A DNA stretch of 64,000 bases from an uncultured Planctomycetota bacterium. GTDB taxonomy: Bacteria; Planctomycetota; Phycisphaerae; UBA1845; UTPLA1. The first letter of the stretch is position 1. Every line of letters starts with the position of its first letter. Where the stretch lies: the NCBI GenBank assembly GCA_900696465.1, contig CAADGE010000005.1, positions 54,873 through 118,872 of the forward strand, in the 5' to 3' direction. Below are positions 1 through 6,835 of this stretch, in pieces. The notes under the pieces are model-generated. The model had not been told where the DNA came from, made no database searches, and saw only the letters and a list, made by a program, of their open reading frames with translations. A program made the translations under genes and the position numbers.

Positions 1-147
1 TCCCGCGCCGGATAGATAGACCGCTTCAAAACCGGCCTTCTCAACGGCCCTTGCGGCCAGGGCGTTAAAGGCGCCGGGTATCTGGAGAATGTCCTTTTCA
101 ATTAGCAGACGCAGACGTTTGTGACGGGTAGATGACATCGGCTGCAT
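1..147 (-). CDS. prpB: Methylisocitrate lyase / PEP mutase family protein, N-terminal fragment
   Basis: Only the first ~48 codons lie in the window; the gene runs off the left edge. The visible protein contains RLRLLIEKD, then IPGAFNALAARAVEKAGF, then EAVYLSGAG, the characteristic opening of the isocitrate lyase/PEP mutase superfamily and closest to 2-methylisocitrate lyase (PrpB), which cleaves 2-methylisocitrate to pyruvate and succinate in propionate breakdown. Two in-frame ATGs are possible (147 and 138). A G-rich stretch (revcomp of 151-160) could serve as ribosome binding site: it is rather close to the first ATG and rather far from the second. The catalytic KKCGH-type motif would lie outside the window, so the exact substrate (methylisocitrate, oxaloacetate or phosphonopyruvate) cannot be settled. 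Confidence 0.75.
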   Translation of the reverse strand, partial: MQPMSSTRHKRLRLLIEKDILQIPGAFNALAARAVEKAGFEAVYLSGAG

Positions 148-429
148 TATCCCCCCACCCGCGCGGCGTCACAACGATCGGCAGGCCGACGCCTGCACAA
201 GTCTGTCCCAGATTTGGACGTTCGACGCAGATATCGGGGAGCCACCCTGATCTGCGAGCTTCTGACGGTCGCCGGGAGGTTCCATCGCAGCCTCAGCAAG
301 CCGGATGTCTCGTCATGAAACTACATAACCAATTCTGGAATAGTCAGTTATAAATTACCGAGAAATCTGATTGACCGATTATACAGCCTTCCAAAGTCGC
401 GCCAGCGGTCTGTTCATACGGGTTATCCC

Positions 430-459
430 TTGACGAATTCACAACGTACGGCCGATAAC
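430..459 (+). promoter_or_regulatory. Sigma70-like promoter candidate
   Basis: TTGACG at 430-435 is followed after 18 bp by GATAAC at 454-459. The -35 matches consensus at 5 of 6 positions; the -10 is weaker. It lies 50 bp upstream of the 51-residue membrane protein gene, leaving a short leader that contains the hairpin at 468-490. Confidence 0.35.
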
Positions 460-467
460 CAGAGGGG

Positions 468-490
468 CTGGATGGAGATGCTCCATCCGG
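468..490 (+). promoter_or_regulatory. Leader hairpin next to a ribosome binding site
   Basis: CTGGATGGAG, loop ATG, CTCCATCCGG: a 10-bp stem (one G-T pair) with a 3-nt loop. It ends a few bases before the GGGAG at about 496-500 used by the ORF at 509. It could affect translation or mRNA stability; there is no T-tract, so a terminator is less likely. Confidence 0.45.
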
Positions 491-508
491 AGACCGGGAG
501 TCCTACAC

Positions 509-664
509 ATGGCAGGACACGCCCCTGAGTTGCAGTCCGCCGGCGAACGATTGCGAAGCTGGATCAGCGAGGCCTCGGACCTGCGGCTCTCCATCTACAT
601 GTTCTTGCTGGCGCTGACCGTCGCCGCGCTCCTGTACTTTGTGGATTCGCGATTTTTCGCGTGA
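509..664 (+). CDS. Small single-span membrane protein (51 aa)
   Basis: Not recognised as a known family. The 51-residue protein has a polar amphipathic N-terminus (MAGHAPELQSAGERLRSWIS), then one hydrophobic helix at about residues 28-44 (LSIYMFLLALTVAALLYFV) and a short tail DSRFFA. A GGGAG motif sits about 9 nt upstream of the ATG. Together with a promoter candidate and leader hairpin this supports a real small gene, probably an inner-membrane protein. A short inverted repeat (CAGTGC/GCACTG, 700-721) follows and could end transcription from both sides, though it lacks a T-tract. Confidence 0.5.
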   Translation: MAGHAPELQSAGERLRSWISEASDLRLSIYMFLLALTVAALLYFVDSRFFA

Positions 665-796
665 CAGGCCGGATGCGCAGCACATCTGCCGCAAGCGCTC
701 AGTGCCACTATCTTAGCACTGATCGGACCGAGTCGGGATCGGCGCATGCTACACCGCAGGGCGTCCAGTCGCCTCTGCACGATGAGAGAGGCCGGC

Positions 797-2206
797 CTAG
801 GGTTCGGTCGCATTAAGCAGATCGGAAACAAAGAGCTGTGCATCCAGCGCGTTGACCAGACAGTCGTTGTTCAGGTCGGAGCGCGGGCGACCCTGAGAAT
901 CAACTGCAAGCCCCGGAGGGCCGTTCGGACAGACATCGATGTCATCCGGAATTCCGTCTCCGTCGGAATCCGTCGGGACGGAGGTATCCCGCACCAGGCG
1001 AATGACTACGTCCGGGCTGTGCACACCGGCGACGTTGGTGCCGCGGATGTACAACCGTCCACTCTCATCCGAAGACCAGAGAACTGTCTGCGGATTCGCG
1101 AGCGGTCCGCCGCCGCCCTGCTGGGGAAGGTTCATCGATTGCCAGGCGCCGGGTTCCTCGCCGTCGACCTGCGTGCGAATCTGATAGCCGGTGAACTCGG
1201 TCATGTTGTGCCGCAGCGTGATCCGTACCTGTCCGCCGTCCAGCTCGGCCTCCGCCTCCACGTTGTTCAGCGGGTAATTGATGTTCAGATCCGTCGGATC
1301 GACGATCGGAAACTCCTGCCCGCGATACAGGTTGTAGTTCAACGAGTTGCTGACGGATTGCAGCTTGGGCGTGGCACAGCAGGTGGGATAGGTGCCGTTC
1401 GGCTGCGTCTTGTAGGTGACGCGGAAGTTCTGCCAGTAAGTCCGCCACCACTTGGTCGAATAATGCGGCGGGATCGGTGCTCGACTGACGAGAGAAGGCA
1501 TGAAGATGAGCGGCGGATTGGGCACCGCCGTCCAGATGCCGCTGATCGGATTCGCCAGAATCGGGCTGACGAGGTCGTGGGCGACGATCTCGCGCATGCC
1601 GAGCGGGCCGAGTTCCTCGTGCTCAATCCATGTGTATGTCTTAGGGCAGAACCAGACCCATCTGTTGTATTTTGTCGAGAAGAACTCGCAGCAGTAGTCG
1701 AACGCGGTGTTCGGCGGAGTAGAACTCACTGCATTCACGAAACGAGCCGGTATGCCATGCGCCTGAGCCAGGCCGACGGCGACGGCCGAGATCTTTCCAC
1801 ATCCCCAGGTGTAAGACGGATGCGCATGGTGGAGATCGAGAATCTCCTTCGCACGGTCGGACGTGGGCACCGTGTTTGAGCCCGTCCAGGTAAGGCGATA
1901 GGTCGTGTAATGAATGATCGCCTTCATCATCTCGAATTCGCGATCTTTCCAGTCCTGAGACATGTTGACGTTGTCGAAGATGCCTTGTGTCTGGGAATAC
2001 TGGCGCAGCCAGGGCATGTCGTTATCACCCGGCGCGTTGTCAAACTGGTACTTATGCCCGAGGTAGGGATAAACCGGCGCAGGGAAGACAAGCCCGTTCT
2101 GTTCGACGATGACCGAATCATCGGCCGATGCCCCCGCCGGCAGCCCTACGGTCAGAAGCATCCACAAGGTCAGTAGTGAACCGATCGCTCGTACTGCACT
2201 GTTCAT
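797..2206 (-). CDS. Secreted transglutaminase-like protein with TSP3/dockerin-like C-terminus
   Basis: The start at 2206 is chosen because GGAGG lies 6 nt upstream and a signal peptide follows at once (MNSAVRAIGSLL..., cleavage near AGASA). Residues ~95-200 resemble the transglutaminase/cysteine-protease fold: WGCGKISAVAVGLAQAHGIP carries the expected nucleophile Cys. The segment that normally holds the catalytic His reads AFDYCCEFFS and the one with the Asp reads WVWFCP, so His and Asp appear replaced. A beta-rich region follows (~290-400). The C-terminus has a calcium-binding thrombospondin type 3-like stretch (DSDGDGIPDDIDVCPNG) and a dockerin-like DLNNDCLVNALDAQLF motif. Probably exported; substrate unknown and enzymatic activity doubtful. 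Confidence 0.75.
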   Translation of the reverse strand: MNSAVRAIGSLLTLWMLLTVGLPAGASADDSVIVEQNGLVFPAPVYPYLGHKYQFDNAPGDNDMPWLRQYSQTQGIFDNVNMSQDWKDREFEMMKAIIHYTTYRLTWTGSNTVPTSDRAKEILDLHHAHPSYTWGCGKISAVAVGLAQAHGIPARFVNAVSSTPPNTAFDYCCEFFSTKYNRWVWFCPKTYTWIEHEELGPLGMREIVAHDLVSPILANPISGIWTAVPNPPLIFMPSLVSRAPIPPHYSTKWWRTYWQNFRVTYKTQPNGTYPTCCATPKLQSVSNSLNYNLYRGQEFPIVDPTDLNINYPLNNVEAEAELDGGQVRITLRHNMTEFTGYQIRTQVDGEEPGAWQSMNLPQQGGGGPLANPQTVLWSSDESGRLYIRGTNVAGVHSPDVVIRLVRDTSVPTDSDGDGIPDDIDVCPNGPPGLAVDSQGRPRSDLNNDCLVNALDAQLFVSDLLNATEP

Positions 2207-2476
2207 GCAACCCTCCGACTCGCACTCGTCCGCGCGCCTGCGGCGCCGACGTCCTTCCAATCACACGGAATTGGCGCAGCATCACAGGGAACCCCGCGCA
2301 ACCCCGAATACTAGCCGATAACTGTGCCGTTCGGTCGTCCAGGCCCGAAAAGGCGCGGACTCTCCAGTCACGCCTATCATACCCACTCGACGTATCCAAA
2401 ACCAAGGGGTCCGCATGCAAATTGCCGAATCGACCCGGCAATCGGCCCTGCGACAAGCGATAAGGAAGGGATGCTT

Positions 2477-3625
2477 TCAGCCCAGGACACTCAGCCGGGC
2501 AAGTCGCAGAGCGGTGGAGACAATTATCGGGAGGGCCTGCTCGATTTCCTGTGTCGTGGTATCCACCGAAAGACTGAAACGGACCGCTCCATGGGCAATG
2601 CGCTCATCGATGCCCATGGCCTTGAGGACGTGGGAGGGTTCCAGCGAGCCGCTGCTGCACGCCGATCCGCTCGAAGCACACACACCCTGCTCACTCAGTG
2701 CGATCAGAATGGCCTCGGCCTCGAGGGTTTCGAAAGCGATGTTGGTCGTGTTCGGAGTCCGGTTCGCCCGATCGCCAACGACATGCGCGAAAGGCACCTG
2801 CTCACAGATACGGCGCTCGAGTCGGTCGCGAAGGGCGGCAACGCGCAGCCACTCCTGCGATGCAAGCCGTTGCCGCGCAAGACGTGCCGCTTCACCAAAC
2901 CCGACCACGGCGGGGACGTTTTCCGTTCCCGGTCGAAGGTCGCGTTCCTGATGGCCGCCAGTGAGCTGGCTTCTCAACCGCATCCTGCGACCGACGTAGA
3001 GTGCGCCGGCGCCCTTGGGTCCGTGGATCTTGTGCGCTGAGAGACTCAACAGACCAACACCCAGCGCCTGAACGTCGATGGAAATCTTCCCGGCCGACTG
3101 TACGGCATCCACATGAAACGGTACACCGTGTTTTTGGCAGATGGTGGAGAGTTCCTCGATCGGGAAAATCACGCCGGTCTCGTTGTTGGCGTGCATGATG
3201 CTGACGAGCGCCGTGTCATCATCGATGCATCGCTCCAGTTCCGCCGGATCAAGGCGCCCCTGCTGATCGACCGAGAGAAAAGTGACGCGATAACCCTCTT
3301 TCGCCAGTCGCTCACACAAGCTGAAAACGGCAACGTGCTCGACGGCGGTGGTGATGATGTGGCGCTTCGCGGGATTGGCGGCGAGCGTACCGAGAATCGC
3401 CAGATTGTCGGCCTCAGTCCCACCGCTGGTAAAAACAATGTCGCGCGATCGGGCGCCGATCAGTGCGGCCACGTGTTCGCGCGCCGTTTCGACGCCGTGC
3501 CGGGCCATCTGGCCGGCGCGATGCAGACTCGACGGGTTTCCGAAGTTTTCGCGCCAGAAGGGCTGCATCGCTTCAACGACCTGCGTCGCGGTTTGCGTCG
3601 TGGAATTGTTATCGAGGTAGATCAT
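2477..3625 (-). CDS. Cysteine desulfurase (NifS/IscS family)
   Basis: A PLP enzyme that removes sulfur from cysteine as an enzyme persulfide for Fe-S clusters or tRNA thiolation. The 382-residue frame starting MIYLDNNSTTQTA has the expected N-terminus; upstream codons look non-native. Visible motifs: FTSGGTEADNLAI (cofactor binding), VEHVAV, HVDAVQSAGK, SAHKIHGPKGAGAL with the Schiff-base Lys near residue ~197, RPGTENVPA, and the loop GVCASSGSACSSGS with the catalytic Cys at ~320. On the minus strand a perfect TATAAT (revcomp of 3638-3643) lies only ~13 bp before the ATG, so the mRNA may be almost leaderless. The gene is divergent from the TsaC fusion at 3721, which makes a role in tRNA thiolation plausible (inference). 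Confidence 0.93.
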   Translation of the reverse strand: MIYLDNNSTTQTATQVVEAMQPFWRENFGNPSSLHRAGQMARHGVETAREHVAALIGARSRDIVFTSGGTEADNLAILGTLAANPAKRHIITTAVEHVAVFSLCERLAKEGYRVTFLSVDQQGRLDPAELERCIDDDTALVSIMHANNETGVIFPIEELSTICQKHGVPFHVDAVQSAGKISIDVQALGVGLLSLSAHKIHGPKGAGALYVGRRMRLRSQLTGGHQERDLRPGTENVPAVVGFGEAARLARQRLASQEWLRVAALRDRLERRICEQVPFAHVVGDRANRTPNTTNIAFETLEAEAILIALSEQGVCASSGSACSSGSLEPSHVLKAMGIDERIAHGAVRFSLSVDTTTQEIEQALPIIVSTALRLARLSVLG

Positions 3626-3720
3626 CGCCACTTCTGAATTATACCGCAGGGCGCAGGAGCTGCTTGCTTGACAGCCGGCGCGATGCAGAAGGATAATCAC
3701 ACAGGAGTTGCCCTTTTTTG

Positions 3721-4845
3721 ATGTCCACCGAGATCATTTCCATCCAATCCGGCGCCGCAGACACGGCCGAAATCCGACGCGCCGCTTCGGCGCTGGCCGA
3801 TGGCGCTGTCGTTGCATTTCCCACGGAGACCGTCTATGGCGTCGGTGTCAATGCCTCGATCGCAGCGAGCGTTGAACGGCTTCGAGACGTGAAGGGGCGC
3901 GCCGCCAAACAGCCCTTTACCGTGCACATCGGCCGACGCGAAGACTGCGACCGCTTCGTCACGGAGCTTTCACCGATCGCGCGACGATTGATCCGCAAGG
4001 GCTGGCCCGGACCGCTGACGCTGATCTTCCCGGTGGCGGACCCGAAAAACGCTGAAGTTTATCCGACGCTCAGCACTCCGGGGATCGAGTCGATCTACAA
4101 CGAAGGCACCGTCGGCATCCGCTTCCCGGATCATTCCGCCGGCGCGTCCCTGCTGGCCCAGGCCGGAGCGCCGATCATTGCCTCCAGCGCGAACTACACC
4201 GGGCACCCGCCACCGTCGAGCGCGGAGGAGGTCCTGCAAACTCTCGACGGCCGGATCGACCTGCTGATCGACGCCGGGCCTTGCAAATACAAGCAAGCAT
4301 CGACGGTTGTCGCTCTAAACGGAACCGGCTATAAGGTGATTCGAGAAGGGGTTTACACACCATCCACCATACGTCGGTTAGCCAGCTTGAATATTCTCTT
4401 TGTATGCACCGGAAACACCTGCCGGTCACCCATGGCCGAGGGGATTGCTCGCCAGCTTCTGGCCCGGAAGCTGGGCTGCCGTGAGGAAGAACTGGCCGGC
4501 CAGGGCATCACGGTTTCGTCAGCCGGAACCATGGCCTTCTCCGGTGGGCCGGCAAGCCGCGAGGCCGTCGAGGTCTGCCGCCGGATGGGGATCGACCTTG
4601 GTGCTCATCGAGCCCGTGGGCTGTCCGCGGAGTTGATCCACCCTGCCGACCATATCTTTACAATGGCTCGCCCGCACCTGGAAGCGGTGCGGCGGCTGGT
4701 GCCCGGGGTCTCGACGAAGGCCCAGTTGCTGGATTTGTCAGGTGACATCTCCGACCCGGCTGGTGGTACGATTGAAGACTACGAGCGTACCGCGGCGCGG
4801 ATCACGCAGGCACTGAACGCCAGAATGGACGAGGTGGAATTATGA
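3721..4845 (+). CDS. TsaC/YrdC-YwlE-type phosphatase fusion
   Basis: Two complete domains in one 374-residue frame. Residues 1-~205 are a Sua5/YciO/YrdC domain (ALADGAVVAFPTETVYGVGVNA, KQPFTVHI, WPGPLTLIF, ASSANYTG), which makes threonylcarbamoyl-AMP for the t6A37 modification of ANN-decoding tRNAs. Residues ~222-370 are a low-molecular-weight phosphatase: P-loop FVCTGNTCRSPMAE (C-x5-R) and the acid loop DISDPAGG. The Thr two residues after the catalytic Cys region (CTGNTCRS) is the form found in the protein-arginine phosphatase YwlE, whereas tyrosine phosphatases usually have Ile at the corresponding place. A TTG just upstream (3718) is an alternative start; AGGAG lies at 3702-3706. The stop overlaps rpiB by 4 nt. 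Catalysis of arginine dephosphorylation is inferred. Confidence 0.9.
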   Translation: MSTEIISIQSGAADTAEIRRAASALADGAVVAFPTETVYGVGVNASIAASVERLRDVKGRAAKQPFTVHIGRREDCDRFVTELSPIARRLIRKGWPGPLTLIFPVADPKNAEVYPTLSTPGIESIYNEGTVGIRFPDHSAGASLLAQAGAPIIASSANYTGHPPPSSAEEVLQTLDGRIDLLIDAGPCKYKQASTVVALNGTGYKVIREGVYTPSTIRRLASLNILFVCTGNTCRSPMAEGIARQLLARKLGCREEELAGQGITVSSAGTMAFSGGPASREAVEVCRRMGIDLGAHRARGLSAELIHPADHIFTMARPHLEAVRRLVPGVSTKAQLLDLSGDISDPAGGTIEDYERTAARITQALNARMDEVEL

Positions 4846-5294
4846 AAGTCGCTCTCGGCGCCGATCATCGCGGCTACAACGCGAAGAACCACATCAAGAT
4901 CGTCCTCCAGGAACTCGGCGTGGAGGTTCAGGACTTCGGCACCGATTCCACCAAGTCCTGCGACTACCCCGACCCCGCGCATGCCGCCACCCGTGCGGTC
5001 CAGCGGGGCGAGTGTGATCGAGGCGTGCTTTTCTGCGGGACAGGCATCGGGATGTGCGTAACCGCTAACAAGTTTCATGGCATCCGTGCGGCGCTGTGCC
5101 ACGATGAATTGACTGCGGAGATGTCCCGCCGACACAACGACGCCAACGTGCTCTGCCTGCCGGCGGACCTCGTCGGCAACGCGCTGATGCGCCGCATCGT
5201 GGAGGTCTGGCTCAAGACGCCGTTTGAAGGCGGTCGCCACAAGACGCGTATCGACAAGATCTCCGAGATCGAGCGCGCGCAGTGTAAGGATTAA
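4842..5294 (+). CDS. rpiB: Ribose-5-phosphate isomerase B
   Basis: Interconverts ribose 5-phosphate and ribulose 5-phosphate in the pentose phosphate pathway. The 150-residue protein has the family signatures MKVALGADHRGY, DYPDPAH, GVLFCGTGIGM with the catalytic Cys, and AALCHDELTAEMSRRHNDANVL with the conserved His/Arg and Asn residues. Its ATG overlaps the end of the TsaC-phosphatase gene (ATGA) and a GAGGTGG lies just upstream, so the two are translationally coupled. Downstream, a short hairpin (TCGCGC/GCGCGA, 5296-5316) with TTCT could weakly terminate. Confidence 0.95.
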   Translation: MKVALGADHRGYNAKNHIKIVLQELGVEVQDFGTDSTKSCDYPDPAHAATRAVQRGECDRGVLFCGTGIGMCVTANKFHGIRAALCHDELTAEMSRRHNDANVLCLPADLVGNALMRRIVEVWLKTPFEGGRHKTRIDKISEIERAQCKD

Positions 5295-5555
5295 GTCGCG
5301 CAGGCCTCTCGCGCGATTCTCAGATTCACAATGTCGTTAAGCTGTGATCGGACCTTCTCGAAGTGCCTGAACCAATCGGCACCCGATTTCATCATTCTTT
5401 AGCAGCACCTTAACGGAACAACAACACGCCTCTGGTAAAAGAGGGTCGGCGAAGATCTGCGATCTTTCTGCGCATGCAGCTCCCGGAGTGGAACTTGAGT
5501 CCTCTCCTGGTCCGCGCCTGCCCCTATGCAACTCCAATCCGGAGGATCAAACATC

Positions 5556-6812
5556 ATGAATACGGAATCGATCATGCGGCTGGATCAGAGTGGTCGGGCC
5601 GTCGATTTGTCTCAGCCAGGACGCGCTCGTCCTTCCGGTCCTGCTGCTGGCCTGTTTCAGCGTGTGAGCGGACAGCCGACCGCTCGACTGATTTCGAAGA
5701 GAGGTAGCCGCAGCCGCGCCATCGAAGCAGCCGACACGTCCTTTGCACCGATCTTCGTGGTCGGCTGCCAGCGCAGCGGCACCACCGCGCTGGCCGTCAT
5801 GCTCGATCGTCATTCGCGGATCGCGATGCTGCCGGAAACGCAGTTCTTCAACAAGTTCATCCACAAGGACCGTGCCGCAGGCGGCGAGATGTCGCATCGG
5901 GCCATGGCCGAACGGGCCCTGGCCTGCCCCTTCATCGAGGAAACGCACCTCTCGCTGGAGGAACTGCTGGCCGTATTCGAGACGTACGAACCGACCTACC
6001 CGAACCTGTTCCGCTCGCTGATGGAGGCGTACCAAATTCATCACGGAAAGTTTCGCGCGGCAGAGAAGACCTGCAATCACCTGTTTCACGTTCCTGAGCT
6101 TCTTCAGTTGTATCCTCAATCAAAATTTATCTGTATCGTGCGCGACGGCCGCGACGTTTGTCGCTCCATACGCAACGTGCCGTGGGGCGCGCATTCCACC
6201 TGGGAATCCCTCTGTCGGCAGTGGAAGGGCTTTGCGCGGGAAGGGATGCGACTCCAGCGGAAGCTCTCGCCGAAGATTTTCACGATTGTCCGCTATGAGG
6301 ACTTGATGCGCGAGCCCGAGCACGAGCTGCGCCAGCTGTGTGATTTTATCGGAGAGGAATTCCAGCCCGCCCAACTCGAAGAGGGAACCGGTACGGACGT
6401 CATCCCGGTCTACGAGCAGGCATGGAAGGGCAAGGCCCGTAAGAAACCCGACGCGCAGCGCGTCGAGGCCTGGCGACGCAATGAAACACCGCTGCAGATC
6501 GCCCAGTGGAACTTCTACATGGGCCGCACGCTTCGGGCCTGCGGCTATCCGGATACGCGCGTCGAAGGGGTGCCGCTCACCCGCCGGTTCATCTGGGCAG
6601 CGAAGTATATTCCCTATCTGCCCGGTCTGCACCCGATCGCACTGTGGGCCAATCGCCTGCTGCGCGGGCGAAATCGCCTGTTCGAGAAAGTTACCGCAGA
6701 GGCCAAGCAGCGTGCCGGCAGTCAGAGCGACGCCGCCCGAGCCGAGGCGAAGACCCTTCAGCCGAAGGAAGTGTCTACCGACGCTGGTCTGCGCGAGCTG
6801 TCCCGCGTCTGA
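5556..6812 (+). CDS. Sulfotransferase family protein
   Basis: Transfers a sulfuryl group from PAPS to an acceptor, probably a glycan. The start at 5556 is chosen for GGAGG ten bases upstream. Residues 1-~62 are Arg/Ser/Pro-rich and likely disordered. The 5'-phosphosulfate loop is FVVGCQRSGTTALAVML (~66-82), and the 3'-phosphate motif is FICIVRDGRDVCRSI (~190-205), both classical for cytosolic-type sulfotransferases. The C-terminal ~30 residues are again low complexity. The neighbours AsnB and two glycosyltransferases suggest work on an extracellular polysaccharide, but the acceptor cannot be read from sequence. It is convergent with asnB, with a 23-bp gap. Confidence 0.88.
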   Translation: MNTESIMRLDQSGRAVDLSQPGRARPSGPAAGLFQRVSGQPTARLISKRGSRSRAIEAADTSFAPIFVVGCQRSGTTALAVMLDRHSRIAMLPETQFFNKFIHKDRAAGGEMSHRAMAERALACPFIEETHLSLEELLAVFETYEPTYPNLFRSLMEAYQIHHGKFRAAEKTCNHLFHVPELLQLYPQSKFICIVRDGRDVCRSIRNVPWGAHSTWESLCRQWKGFAREGMRLQRKLSPKIFTIVRYEDLMREPEHELRQLCDFIGEEFQPAQLEEGTGTDVIPVYEQAWKGKARKKPDAQRVEAWRRNETPLQIAQWNFYMGRTLRACGYPDTRVEGVPLTRRFIWAAKYIPYLPGLHPIALWANRLLRGRNRLFEKVTAEAKQRAGSQSDAARAEAKTLQPKEVSTDAGLRELSRV

Positions 6813-6835
6813 GCACGCCCGGCACTTACGCTGTT

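Larger units (their letters stand above)
148..508. other. Intergenic region with promoter-like and hairpin sequences
   Basis: A 361-bp gap between the divergent prpB-like gene and the small membrane protein gene. No convincing coding frame is present. The middle is AT-richer than the surroundings (about 310-380). It holds the promoter candidate at 430-459 and the leader hairpin at 468-490, both directed at the small gene starting at 509. Confidence 0.6.

Noticed and set aside
746..1879. A 377-codon plus-strand frame over the transglutaminase-like gene
   Set aside because: The minus-strand protein has a signal peptide, a good ribosome binding site and domain motifs; the plus frame has none.
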